From positions 93,179,247-93,243,246 of the forward strand of contig CM043954.1 of assembly GCA_014529385.2 (NCBI GenBank): DNA of 64,000 nucleotides, given 5' to 3'. Shown piece after piece: positions 46,003 through 58,255 of this stretch (position 1 is the first letter of the stretch; each line of letters starts with the position of its first letter). Position numbers and translations under genes: made by a program. This DNA comes from Adiantum capillus-veneris. Its lineage: Eukaryota; Streptophyta; Polypodiopsida; Polypodiales; Pteridaceae. The notes below the pieces were generated by a model, which saw nothing but the letters and a program-made list of their open reading frames with translations, did no database searches and had not been told where the DNA came from.

Positions 46003-47601
46003 CTACATAATGGTACATTCATGTATCATCAATTGGTACACATTGGAATGATAATTGTGGCTAGTCATGCATTGATTGTCCACCTTCACTTCTTCTTTTG
46101 TTATCTTTGCATCTTCATGTATCACATACCAAGAAGCGCATGATTTTTCTTGATGGGAGAAAGAACAACAGTACCAATATACCTTCTTAGGCTTTCCCTT
46201 GAATTGTTGGTTCTTCAAGTCCTTTAGAAGAATACGACTTAAATACGGCTTTAGTAAGTAGCCATTCACCTTCTTAAGATGCTCCTTTTCATCCAAGTCC
46301 ATTAGTTGCTAGTAGCAGGTAAAGGCCTTCTTGGCAATAATGGCCCCTACCACCTAGTCTCAAACTTGGTATCAAACTCATTATCAAGTCAGTTTTCATA
46401 CCTTAATACTAGATCTCTTTCTTTCATTTTATTCTCTTTCAATGGGGTGTTGAACTTCTCCATTGCTTGTACAGATCTTCTTCTATAGCAATCATAGGCA
46501 ATTTCTCTTTTCTATTCTAACTCTATCAGGTGAGATTCCGAAGTCAATCTACCCATGCTTCTTGCTCATCTTGCATCATTTTTCTTGTGACAACACTATC
46601 GGAATGTTGAGCTCAATTGGTTGCAATGCTTTTTGGCCATACCCCAGGTGAAATGGTGTAAAACTAGTTTCCTCTTTGTAAGTAATTCGGTATGCCCATA
46701 GTGCTCCATCTAAGAACTCATCCAAAGCTTTGTTTTGTTTTTCACCATCTTTCTAATGATTCCTTTAATGACACCATTAGCCTTCTCCACTGACCCATTT
46801 GAGTAGGGATAATAGGGTGTGTTATGACGATATAAAATATGAAGCTCTTCACAAATAAACCTTTCCTCAATCTTGGGCAATTACAAAAAAAGATGTGCCA
46901 AATCTACAACAAATATGAGTGTGACAAACTTGGTCAATGTTTTCTCGTTTACTTTTGTCACACTTTGTGATTTCACATCTAATCATGTAGTCTCTGGCCA
47001 CTAGAATGTAGAGCTTGCTTTCACTTGTCCTAGGTAGTGGACCCATCGCATCAATAGCCCAATTTTCAAAAGGACCATTTGAAACTACCAACTAATGTGG
47101 ACCATGAAAGAACCTTTTGTTTCCATTGATTTGCAGCATGATAGCTTTTATACCAATGGTGAGTATCAATGTGCACGCTTGGCCAAATATACCCAGCAAG
47201 CAAAATCTTCTTTAGAGTTAGGTCTTGTGCAAAATGATCACCACATGCTTCTTCATGCAAACCTTCTAAAATAGTTGGAATCTCCTTGATTGTAGGTACT
47301 ATTCTACAAACTTGATCTTTTCTTCATTGATAGAGGGTACCACCCTCCAAGAATAGATATAAACTTATCTTCTTTATGAGTCTCCTTGAGCCTTTGTGAA
47401 TCCTTGTGGAAACCCGCCTTCCAAAATGTACTCAACTATGGGAGCGAGTGACTCCATTCTTTGGTACCTTGGTTGCTTTATTGTTGTTGTCACCTTGATG
47501 ATCTGCACTTCTTTCTCAACATATGAAACTGTTTGTTGTGCAAGTAAATGAGAATTCTCATTTTGTTTTCTAGGAATATGCACCTGTTCAAATTTAAACA
47601 T
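46003..47601 (-). pseudogene. Gypsy C RNase H remnant, integrase finger and core fragment
   Basis: Frame 47601-47374 has FEQVHIPRKQNENSHLLAQ, the RNase H end, with the usual Asp of ADALA replaced. Frame 47260-47066 has HEEACGDHFAQDLTLKKILL then AGYIWPS, the zinc finger, with its two Cys lost. Frame 47091-46867 has GPFENWAIDAMGPLP with the first catalytic Asp. Frame 46302-46003 ends with VNGYLLKPYL. The middle of integrase is scrambled by stops. Confidence 0.78.
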
Positions 47602-47752
47602 CCTACAGGTGGCATGGACCTTTTACCTTGGCCTTTTATTCTTGCATGCACATCTGTGTATTTTTTAAGGCAAAAAGCCTAGGAAACTTCTTTGCACATA
47701 TTTAAATTTCTCTCTAAATCTTCCCTTTTAAGTATTTTGGATAGCATACCTT

Positions 47753-48313
47753 CTAACATCCCTTCATCTTACACACTTTGGTTCTAAGCTTCTTTAGCTC
47801 CACTCTCCAACTTATATTCTCCCAACGACCAGCCAAGAGCCTGTCCTTCATCATGTCAGGTGGAGGTACCTGTGATGCTAAGCCCTTGCACATCCTCTCC
47901 CATGCCATTGAAAACTTACGTATGTACGCATCTACTCGCTCACCTTCTCTTTGCACCAAACCCTGTACTTCTTGCCACACTTTGTCAAGATCTTCTGTCT
48001 TCACAAACTCCACTTCCAATCTATGCCTTAGATTGTCCCAACTTAATCTCACGGGTGAATTAGCCGCACGCAACTTCTCTTCAAATGATTTGGACCAAAC
48101 TCGTGCATCACTCTTCAAACAAATCTAGAAAAGACGTAACATTTGCACAGGATCATGAATCTGGTTGCTAATGCAGGCAACCTCCATCTTTTCCAAAAAA
48201 TCTTCCACATCTTCATCACTTCTTCCATGAAATTCCGGATAAGAGAAAGCCATGGCTACCCAAGTTTCGATGCTTTGAGAACCCCTTCTAACACGGCCGC
48301 AAAATCCCCCCAA
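47753..48313 (-). pseudogene. Gypsy C gag module 2
   Basis: Frame 48313-48125 has FSYPEFHGRSDEDVEDFLEK. Frame 48118-47753 continues ARVWSKSFEEKLRAA, LSWDNLRHRLEVEF and QREGERVDAYIRKFSMAWERM. This is again the Ty3 gag pattern, so the element has two gag cores in series. A stop separates the two frames near 48120. Confidence 0.78.
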
Positions 48314-48642
48314 TAAGCTTCAAATCTATCAAAAAAGGCACTGAAATTTGCACTTATGTCCTGCTGCAAGCCTTTGATCTTTGCATCTGCGTCCGAAGTC
48401 GACACCACCTTTCGATACCTTTGTAGAAATTGCTCACAAAATCTGATCCAATTCTGCTTGTGTGCATCTTCTAAATCATCGAACCAAGATTTTGCTTTAC
48501 CTCGTAGTACCAAAGGTAGATTCTGGAGCTTTGCTTCATCACCTGGCATCCGCAGTATTGTCAGCATAAATAGTTCCAAATCGGCAAGACAATCATCTAC
48601 ATCTTCATCTCCTTTGAATACCGGACCAAATTCCTGCTTCAT
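48256..48642 (-). pseudogene. Gypsy C gag module 1
   Basis: The 128-residue frame begins KQEFGPVFKGDEDVDDCLAD and continues with NLPLVLRGKAKSWFDDLED and WIRFCEQFLQRYRK, the core of a Ty3-type gag (capsid). It is followed in the next frame by a second, different gag module. Confidence 0.8.
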
Positions 48643-48690
48643 CTTGATTCACGAAAACTTTGTTAGGAAACAATCAGTGGGTCCTCAGTG

Positions 48691-50671
48691 AGGGCACCAC
48701 AAGATAAAATGGGGAAATGAGATAACCACCAGCACACAATCCGAATGCCTCTCTATAGCCCAGTGATTCCACGGCACCCCTATCCCCTCGCAAAAACACA
48801 CCTTGATACACAATCTGCAAACGGCTATTTCCCTTGCCGGAACCCAACCAACCCTGACCGTATACACCCGATCGCAAAGCATGCTCTCCTCGGCTCCCTT
48901 CCCCTTGCTCTTCAAGCCCTGACGGCCCTCCCAAACCACAGTCCCTCAACCCTTTTCAATTGCATCCCTTGGCCGCTTCCTGCTCCATGTGCTGGCTGTA
49001 ACCTTCTATAGACGTCCGCCAGATGACGCTTCCTCAAGCCTGCAACCAAAGGTCCTTCTATGGTCCTTGGCCCTGGTCGACCCTCTCACCATCCACGGGC
49101 TACCCCCCCTACATGCAGCTTCCTCATGCCTCTCTTTGGCCACTAGCAATATCGCTAGTGGTCACCTCCTCTGTAACTTGCCTGCTTCCTGGCTTCCATG
49201 CAACTGCAGTGCTAGCCCCTTTTCTACTGTTGTATGGCGCCCAAGTCCGTAACCTCTATCCAACTGGCCGCTTTCGGGCTCCCTTCAATGCAATAACTAC
49301 GCTCGTCACGCAGTTTGGCAACCTTACCATGCAGTAGAATTCGTTTTTTTTAAAAACCCCAAGCCAACTTCTAGCTTTACCTTATTACAACAAATCCCTG
49401 TGTGGCCTAATTTTCCAAACTCCGGATGACTTGAGTTGCCGCGAAGACTAAATTTAACTCCACTTCCCATGCCCTTGATTGTGCTCGATAGTCGATGTCA
49501 AAACAGATCCAATTTGCCACCCCTCAATTCCTTTCTCCAAATGGCTTCGACTCCGAGGCTCCACACATTGGGAAGAGCACCACCTTTACGAGTGTCGACA
49601 ACCTTGCGTTGCAACTTCTCGACATGGCCTCCAATCAGAGGTTTGCTAGCCTTCTAGGTATCCAAAGAGCTTCAAGCTCATTAGAATGGAGTAGCCCACT
49701 GCATACACATCATAGCTCCAAAACCATTGGGCAATGATTGACTAATTGCTTCCATATGGCATACTCTTCTACCAAGAGCTTCAAATGCAAGTCTATAAAG
49801 CTTGAATGGTAGAGAGCATCAAGAGCTTGATCTGCTAACTATCACATTTGGCATACACTTCACAACAAGATCTTTTGTTCTCTGCTTCTAGCACCTACTC
49901 AAGCATTTCTCCGTCAGGCTACTGATTTCCACACCGCTACTGGCACTTCCATGGGTCAACATAGATTGGGTGCACCAACATCTTAAGAAGGTTAACCACT
50001 ACAAGAGTATATAATACCCATAGTGGACCCTCAAGTCCCTTATAAGTATAACTAACACAGATAAAGAAAAAAATATCAGAGGAGGAGATTGATACACTAA
50101 TCCCTAATCCTTCTCCTAAGTGTTACCCTATAGCTATGCATGTAACTTGCATAGAAGACAGATTGTGTGACACTAGTATATTGGACTTGCACTTTTTGTT
50201 GCACCTTGACCTACAAAACATGCAAAACTACAAACATTAGTACACATAAAAATAGAAGAGAACCAAATTAGTACAATTATCCTAAAAGTATGCTAGGTCA
50301 TGTCTTGTCCAAGAACCCTTGGCCTTGTCTTAGAAGCCAAAAATCCTTTGTCAGCTTTGCCTGTGTTGTAGGAGACTCTAAGGTCACACATATACAAAAA
50401 GGATACTACTTAAACGACCAAGGAGATGTGGGCCATCATAGCCGTCCTTGCAACCCTTAGTAATTGTAAGCAGATCGGTAAAGTTACCTTGGAGACAAAA
50501 ATCTCTTGTTGAACTCTTAACTACTGCCACTTGACAGCTTAGAGCTGCTTTCCTTGAAAGCATACCTGTGAAGGGTCAACAAACAAGTGACCATCAACAA
50601 TAAGTCAATTGGCATTCATAATCTTGGTCATACACAAGCTATATGGCTCCTATACACACTAGCAATGTTAT
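48691..50671. other. Non-coding stretch, possibly LTR remains of Gypsy C
   Basis: The region 48690-49340 is C-rich and could include the 5' LTR of Gypsy C, but no second copy is in the window. 49340-50671 has no recognisable coding feature. A TTTTTTTTAAAAACCCC junction at about 49345 resembles the segment at 15500-15518 in reverse, probably by chance. Confidence 0.35.
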
Positions 50672-50676
50672 AGAAT

Positions 50677-52100
50677 TGTCATAATAACTAATATCTAATT
50701 CTCCTAAATGATTTTCTCATGTTAAAATTATCATTTAATATGGGGAAGTACCAAGGGAGAAAAAGCTAGAATATTGGTGAGGCTGGCAGACCGGTCTCAG
50801 TAGGGATCCAAAGGAGAGAAAATAGGGATCCAAAGAGGGACCATCTACAAAAGAGCAATGTGCATCAATGGGATTCAAAGACCCTAAGGTTAACCCCATT
50901 AAGACTTCCAAAAAGCTTAGGTTCCAAAATTAAATGAAATGCTCAATGGGCAAACCTTAGGGAAATTTGGATGCTTGTGGGAAGACTCAAAAGTCTTCCC
51001 ACGTCCCTATCAAGCAAGGGACAAGCCATTTTTATAGGGGATGAGAGAGAAACACACACACACTCTTCCAAGGTCCCTTTACACAAAGGGCATAGTGGAC
51101 ACATGTCAGCTTCCTAGCCCAGTTGCCCCCAAGGTGCATTCAAATCCTATTGGATGGCCATAGAGGTGGACCAATGAGAATTAGGCTAGAGTAAATTTAG
51201 TCTAATTCATTTAAAAACACTTGATAAAAGAACCAGTACAAATTAAGCTCTCTAGAAGACTATTGGACAGTCTACCAAAGGGTCTAATGAGCATTCAGCA
51301 ACACAATGGCTTGCTTGATTCCTATTGGCCAGAAGACTAAGAGGTCCAATGAGAGTTTAATTGAATTATTTAAATACCTAAAGCTCTCACAAAAGGGGAA
51401 GGGGGGACACATGTCACAAGGCTAGCAATTATGCTTCTAATTTCCTATTGGCTAAGCTTGGCATGAGCCAATGAGGAGCCAGCAAGAGGAAAATAGCAAG
51501 AGGGGTCGACCGAGAGAGAGATAGGGCTTATTTTTGCAGGGCATTATCACACACACACACTCACACAAGCTCATGTGTGAAGAAAAGAAGACCATCTCCT
51601 TCTCGAGCTTTAATGGAAACCTCATTATCTACTCCAAGCTTGTGAGAAGGGAGGCTTTACACCAACAACTCTTGGCTTTGTGATGCAAATCCAACCAAGA
51701 GCCAAGCTCCACTGCATGCTCATCTCCTCTACCATGCTAATTACTAAGCTATGCTAAGCTATTAAGAGTGATTATGTGAGGAGACATACTTCTTTCTCAT
51801 AAGAATACTTCTTCTTCCTCTCGATCTACTCTCATACCCCACTAGCTCTCACCATCTTCGAAGGTGTGTGAGGTCTTGGGTCCGAGACCGTGAGGGAATT
51901 GATGTTTTGTTTTCAAGTGTAAGCTTGGTGCTTGAAGCTTCCATCTTCATTGCACCAGCAAGTTATTGAAGGAACACAAAGTATTGTATTGTAAAATGTC
52001 TCCCTTGATGGGGGAAACCTATAATACAAAGCCTTTTGGAGGGGGGACCGGCTCCATGTAAATCCGGTCCTCAACTGTTGTCAATAGCTTAATTTCTCTC
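50677..52100 (+). repeat. Chromovirus 5' LTR, 3'-truncated
   Basis: This copy matches the right LTR from TGTCATAATAAC to AGCTTAATTTCTCTC and then changes to pol sequence at GAAGAGATG, so its last part (R/U5 side) is lost. Confidence 0.85.
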
Positions 52101-52101
52101 C

Positions 52102-52287
52102 GAAGAGATGCTGCATCCCGAGTCCATTCTCCGACATGAAGACAAGGTATTGAGAGGCGGTAAGATTATCCGACGATATCTTATTAAGTTTAAGAACTAT
52201 CCTTTTGAAGATGCTAGATGGATGCAAGGCATACAATTAGAGGATAAACTAAACCTTGTCAATGCTTACAATGATTCCTTAGAGTAA
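52102..52287 (+). pseudogene. Chromodomain-like C-terminus of a Gypsy polyprotein
   Basis: The 61-residue frame opens EEMLHPESILRHEDK and continues RRYLIKFKNYPFEDARWM, the pattern of a chromodomain at the end of integrase (YLVKWKGYP.EEATW in the family). It ends in TAA at 52285-52287. Chromodomains steer integration to particular chromatin. Everything upstream in pol is deleted, so only the tail is left. Confidence 0.82.
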
Positions 52288-52639
52288 GCAAACTTAAAAA
52301 TGTTTAAATGAACAAAGTTTTTGTCTTATAAGACTCTTTTTATTTATAGTGCGCACATGTTAATGAGTATGCATGCTTAGGATCATGTTTGCGGAGACGA
52401 CGTCTCCCGAACACCAAGTAGAGCTTGTCGATCTACTATGGAAGATTCATACAGACTAATGTGCAAACAGGCTTGCGACAGATAACACTCTCAAGAACCA
52501 AATGGACTAGTCATCCATTCTGGGACGATGACGTAGAGTAAAATACGGATCCTCTACCCGCTAGCAAACAGATTGATGACTAGGCTTTATCGTCTCTATT
52601 TCATAGTCGAGGACGACTACAATTTCAATAGAGAGGTAA

Positions 52640-54066
52640 TGTCATAATAACTAATATCTAATTCTCGTAAACGATTTTCTCATGTTAAACTGATTATTTA
52701 ATATGGGGAAGTACCAGGGGAGAAAAAGCTAGATATTGGTAAGGCTGACAGACCAGTCTCATTAGGGATCCAAAGGAGAAAAAGTCGGGATCCAAAGAGG
52801 GACCATCTACAAAAGAGCAATGTGCATCAATGGGCTTCAAAGACCCTAAGGTTCGGCCCATTAAGACTTTTAAAAAGCTTAGGTTCCAAAATTAAATGAA
52901 ATGCTCAAAATGATCAAACCTTGGGGAAATTTGGATGCTTGTGGGAAGACTCAACAGTCTTCCCACATCCCTACCAAGGAGGGGGCGAGTCATTTTTGTA
53001 GGTGATGAGAGATAAACACACACACTCTTCCAAGCTCCCTTTACACAAAGGGCATAGTGGCCACATGTCAGGTTCCTAGCCCAATTGAACCCAAGGTGAA
53101 TTCAAATCCTATTGGATGGCCATACAGGAGGACCAATGAGAACTAGGCTAGAGTAAATTTAGTCTAATTCATTTAAAAACACTTGATAAAAGAACCAATA
53201 GAAATTAATCTCTCTAGAAGACTATTGGACAGTCTACCAAAGGATCCAATGAGCATTCCGTAGCCGAATGGCTTGCCTGATTCCTATTGGCCAAAAGACT
53301 AAGAGGTCCAATGAGAGCTTAATTGAATTATTTAAATACCTAAAGCTCTCACAAAAGGGAAAGGGGAGACACATGTCACAAGGCTAGCAATTATGCTTCT
53401 AATTTCCTACTGGCTAAGCTTGGCATGAGCCAATGAGGGGCCAGCAAGAGGAAAATAGCAAGAGGGGTCGACCAAGAGAGAGGGGGGAGTGATTTTTGCC
53501 GCCATTATCACACACACTCACGCAAGCTCATGTGTGAAGAAAAGAAGACTATCTCCTTCTCAAGCTTTAATGAAAAGCTCAGCATCTACTCCAAGAGAAG
53601 GGAGGCCTACATCAACATCTCTTGGCTTTGTGATGCAAATTCAACCAAATCCAAGCTCCAATGCATGCTCATCTCCTCTACCATGCTAATTACTAAGCTA
53701 TGTTAAGCTATTAAGAGTGATTATGTGACGAGATATACTTCTTTCTTGTAAGAATACTTCTTCCTCTCGATCTACTCTCATACCCCACTAGCTCTTACCA
53801 TCTTCAAAGGTGTGTGAGGTCTTGGGTCTGAGACGGTGAGGGAATTGATCTCCATGCAAATCCGGTCCTCAACTGTTGTCAATAGCTTAATTTCTCTCTC
53901 TTTTTGAAGTATTGTTCATGCCTATCTAACTAGGTGTTATGCTTTTGTTGCTCTCTCCATCCAAGCACTCTTGTTGTGCTCATTAGGAATCTATTCTTAA
54001 TTAAATGCTCACTATGTCTATGTTATTTTCCGCTACACACGAGTTACTAGACCATAAAATGTTACA
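52640..54066 (+). repeat. Chromovirus 3' LTR
   Basis: Runs TGTCATAATAAC to AAATGTTACA (TG...CA), 1427 bp, preceded by the purine-rich AGAGAGGTAA. Confidence 0.85.
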
Positions 54067-54070
54067 GAAT

Positions 54071-56384
54071 AAATAATGAATCCTTTGGAGTTGGAATTTG
54101 ATTGACAATTAGATTATTAAAACAATCATATAATCCTATTGAAGAAGAGAAACATTCTCAATACCCCAAAGAAATGAGTGGTATGAGGTTTTCCTTAAAT
54201 ATGCCTTGCATATATTTAAGAGATATGACTAACAAGCATAACTCAATCCTGAATGTGGGTTTGCAAGTCCACAAAACTGTAATGGAAACAATAGACTACC
54301 TGCCATGAGAGTCTCTTAGAGTCATGTTATCACATAAACTAGTTTCTTGATAGACAGGCCATGTGCGTCTGTCGCGCCGCAGAAGAAATCATCATTCTAA
54401 CATGTGTAGCACAATGAGTGCATACATGTGCAGCTCCAAGAACGTCCTTGACATTAAATGAGAATATAAAAATGAGCAAAATATACCAGATAGAGTCTTA
54501 CCCAAACGGCATGCACCTTGTGCATACAACCAATTGAATATATAGTACCTGCTGATGCATGCATCTACAACGAAGACAAGCAAATATACCAATCTCAACT
54601 GCTAATCTGAAATAATCTATTAATTAGACAATGATATACTTGCATGATAGTAGAAGTGAAAAAATTAATTGGGTCGAATCTATTCCACCTTACTAGCACG
54701 CCTTGCATGTAACTTACCAAAAATAGAGTTATAAGGCCTTGGCTACAATGACAACCTCAATGGTTTTCACCGACACCCTTAAGTGACTTACACTATCCAG
54801 AACAGGTGTTGATATTCAAGTATGATTCGAGTGTATCAGACACAAAATGTGAACTTGTATCCCAAGAATGCTAATTGCTACACCATCCCCTTGATGCCTT
54901 GTAGTAGTTCTCAACTCAACAAGCAAGTCACTGGCATGGGGTAGAAGCCTTACTTCCCATTATGGCTTTCAAAGCCCCTCACTTTGCAAGTTGTGATGCT
55001 TTCCAAATTAAAGGTTAAAAACACACAAAAAAATAGTAGAACTTGAATTTTTCCAACCTTGTCACTCGTCCTATGCCAACTATCTCAAAATTAAAAAGCA
55101 AATGCTCGCTTGAGAATGAATTTTGAATACAATCCTTGTAGTGTAGTAGTAAGTTCCAAGTTTAATTTAATATGCCTCTCTCTTGGGATGGATCAAGTTT
55201 ATCAGCTTTGTATCCAACTCGTATATATGTGGTGTCTAAAGCATCTTACTTTGAATCCTCCTCATAGCCTTGATTCTGGTATACCTACAGCACATCCTAT
55301 GTACCGTGTAAGCCCCTTGGCTTGGTTCATGCCAGCATCCATTGGTAACCATTCATATACACTTGCAAGGCCCCCCAAGTCCATATTGCTCATAGCATAT
55401 CTCAAATTCCATGCCATATTTATAAACCTGAAGCCTTGCTTCAGATAATGACATCTCAAGAATACAACTTTCTCGAGCTTTTGTGCTCGAAATATTCAAA
55501 ATCTTCATCAGAAATTCACATGTCATGCATGATAAAAGTGTCAAGGGCCTAGTCTTGATTTCTTTGTTAGCCCAAGCACGAGCTTCAAAGGTTATGAAAC
55601 TTATTAATATTGTTATCTCTCCATAGCCCTCCACCTATGAAGGTGAGTGGCATCTCAAAATTCGAAAATAGCTGTAAACATCTTGTACAAATAGCAGTGT
55701 TAATTTTGTCAAGATCGGTTCACCGTATAACAAACTTGAGATACAGTTAAATAAACTCGGCAACACATGACCTTGCTGACCACTTAGGGTTGCAAAAATC
55801 ACGAAATCATGAAAACTTGAAATCTTATGGCCATTGCTCTTTCGATATGGACTTCTGAGAATCAGGGGTCTGATCATCTATTTAGATTGTCATCCGCTTA
55901 TGGAGTCATGGATCCACCTTACTCGACACTTAGCCTTTGTTGGTTTCTCATAAGCTTTGAAAATCATTTTGCCTGGTCGATTTTAACACGAATGCATGCA
56001 TTGAAATTGAGCATGCTTCAATTCAATTCATGCACCGAAACTGAGCATGCATCAATTCTCTATGAATTTGGCAAATATGTGGCGAATCTTGCTTCGATAC
56101 TACAATTTAATCGGAGAACATTCTTCTACCAACCGTGTGCATGTTCCTTTGACAAGGGAATTGGCCAAGTCAAAATTGGTTGCCCAAGATGTGAAAAGGC
56201 AATAAGAAGCATGGCTATGGCATGGAGAAAGGCTACCAAAAGCGATGCACAAGAAAAACGTTAGTGCCGCACTATACATGCCCTAACCCATGACACGGCA
56301 AACAACTTTGCCCGCCCTAGCGGCTTCCTCCACACAAGCGGCATCTCTCGCGCAATTTCCCGGCAGTGTCAAACCTGCCATGCC

Positions 56385-56445
<61 letters not shown>

Positions 56446-56490
56446 CATGCATGCAAAGCTTCTCCTTCTCCACACCTTTCCACCTGCCTG
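54071..56490. other. Non-coding stretch
   Basis: AT-rich, with short open frames that show no recognisable motif. A (GA)n tract lies at 56386-56444. I see no RNA gene or transposon domain. Confidence 0.5.
56386..56444. repeat. (GA)n microsatellite
   Basis: About 59 bases of GA repeat, just left of an LTR-type primer-binding site. Confidence 0.95.
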
Positions 56491-56491
56491 A

Positions 56492-56503
56492 GCTCTGATA
56501 CCA
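56492..56503 (-). other. Primer-binding-site remnant of an LTR element
   Basis: GCTCTGATACCA, a perfect complement of the initiator tRNA-Met end, followed after one base by TGAAAGG, as at the border of a - strand 5' LTR. No matching LTR is found in the window, so this is a fragment or solo piece. Confidence 0.6.
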
Positions 56504-56669
56504 ATGAAAGGCCAACGGAAACTAGGGCATGCCATTCTCCACCCAACCTCACCCCTTTCATAGACTCTTAGCCTACCTTTAAGAGTCCCCCGAACCTTGT
56601 ATGCTTAGCTTAGGGTCGTGCCCCCCTGGTCCTACTGTTGCCTTGCAATTGTGCACATCGACAAAGAAC

Positions 56670-56870
56670 AAAATAACCAAACAAAAAGCAAAATCTAAGT
56701 GTATCTTTATTGGTTATGGTGAGTCTGGTTATTTTTATTGGGTTGTCTTTCTCACAAAACAGTAAGAAGCAGCGATGTCATTCAATGAGCAAGTATTGTA
56801 TAAGACATTGCGCTAAAAAAAGAAAGTGGACAAGAGGACTTTGAGTATGTTTTCTTGAATGAGGACATAG
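56670..56870 (+). pseudogene. Copia integrase/RT-linker fragment
   Basis: A + strand frame reads KSKCIFIGYGESGYFYW (about 56690-56745), the Copia motif following the integrase core (KCIFLGY...GYRLW in the family), then FNEQVLYK. The strand is opposite to the neighbouring primer-binding site, so two different remnants are adjacent. Confidence 0.6.
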
Positions 56871-58255
56871 GTTAAAAAGTTGACAAGGAGGTTCACAGCT
56901 AAAGATCTTGATGGTAGGAGAAGCATCACAATTTATGTTTTCACAATTGGTGATACTACTCTTATCTAGATTTCTAAGTTGCAAAATGTGTGTGTTGTCC
57001 ACTATAGAGACAGAATGCTTCCAAAGAAAGTCACAAAAGAGAAGTTATAGGGGCGTATAGCTTCTATCAACCTACATTGATGAAGGAATGATTAGGGTTT
57101 ATTGGATTACCTCCTCACTACAAGGTGGCAAATTGTTGGAATAGAGGGCTTCGTATCTCTAAATCTTTTTTTAGTGAACCAACGGTTTGATAAGAAACTG
57201 TGAAGTTGCATTGCAAGAAAGAACTTTGAATTATTGATGTTACCACTTGGATAGAGCTACAAAGAATTCTACATCTTGACACCTTATTCCCTCTTGCGGA
57301 TTGTAGCAAGAACACACTTACTTGCAGGAGAAAGTACTACGAGATTCTACATAAAAGAGGACACTAAGGCAACATTGTACAGAATAAAAGAAAAAATATA
57401 TTTTGTAACAAGACTGCTATTTGTGTTGAAATGTCTCATTGATTGTACATATCTAGATTAGCTTCAATTCCCAAAAGCAAGGTTAGTATTACTTTTCACT
57501 AATAACGTACTGATAACAATTTTAAAAACAAATCAGAGGCCTTGAAGAATTCTAGTCATGTATTCAATTTTCTTTCACAAGTTACGCGTTGCAATACCCC
57601 ATTTGGCATGCCATGGCAAATGCTTTCCTTGTTTGAAAATGAGCCATCTTAATGGTTTTTGGTATATGCTTAGACGTGATCTATAAGAATCAAAATTGTG
57701 CTTCTAGAATTCACAGTTTTTCATTCTCAAGCACACTATTCTCTCTTTAATCTCTCTTCTCTAGCTCCCAACTTCTATTCCTGAAATTTTGAGGGCTTGT
57801 CACTGACCTTGCCATGTTCTATCATTCAGTCAAGAATTTTTAACACAAATCACTGCAAATTAGTGATCTTCCATACAAATTTTGAATATAATACTTCATC
57901 GGCAATATCAATGAGCTATATTTTACAGGTATAACTTGCTTCCTGCCCACTTCCCAGCTCTAGCCCGAAAAAGTAAAAAGTAAAAAGTAAATTATACAGG
58001 TGTAACGAATCCTTTCAGATCCATGCAATCAATCCTCACTATAAACCCAACGTTCAGGGTGGCTCATATAACTAATCTGCTTATATGTTTGGGATGTGTA
58101 TATACATGCAGAGCAGCCAGAGGTAGCCAATATGTCCGTAAAAGCCAACTGCAATTCCGACTCACTCTCAAATTTCCACAAGACAACGGAAGTATCCAAG
58201 CAGCCCTTAGTGTAGCAAGATAATGAAGAAGTAATATACTTGCCTGGCCATAACC
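56871..58255. other. Non-coding stretch downstream of the PPDK regulatory protein gene
   Basis: AT-rich, with no recognisable coding or structural features. The part next to 58255 is the likely 3' untranslated region of the - strand gene. Confidence 0.5.

Larger units (their letters stand above)
46003..48690 (-). mobile_element. Gypsy C: decayed Ty3/Gypsy retrotransposon with internal deletion
   Basis: Right to left on the - strand are two gag-like modules, an RNase H remnant, an H2C2 finger plus integrase start, and a C-terminal VNGYLLKPYL segment. Protease and most of RT are missing between gag and RNase H. The element ends abruptly at Copia A (45980), which may have inserted in it, but I could not find its 3' part at the left side of Copia A. 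LTRs are not identified; 48690-49340 could include one. Confidence 0.75.
50677..54066 (+). mobile_element. Chromodomain Gypsy (chromovirus) deletion derivative
   Basis: Two long direct repeats (50677-52100 and 52640-54066) start TGTCATAATAACTAATATC. Between them only 540 bp remain, with a + strand ORF end encoding a chromodomain-like tail (52102-52287). A deletion has joined the shortened left LTR to the end of pol. The flanking AGAAT (50672-50676 and 54066-54070) is the probable target duplication; the last base overlaps the LTR end. The right LTR lacks about 150 bp that the left one has (51906-52053), and the left lacks the last 170 bp that the right one has. Confidence 0.82.

Noticed and set aside
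49436..49900. Kinase-like fragment on the - strand
   Set aside because: A DVYAVGYSIL-like run resembles a kinase motif, but no other kinase motif is found in order nearby.
54102..56264. Small open frames as genes (for example 54102-54308, 55110-55448, 55827-56264)
   Set aside because: They have no recognisable motif, no splice-consistent neighbours, and lie in AT-rich sequence where such frames are expected.
56283..56571. Arg-Glu or Ser-Leu repeat proteins
   Set aside because: They are reading frames of a (GA)n microsatellite next to a primer-binding-site remnant.
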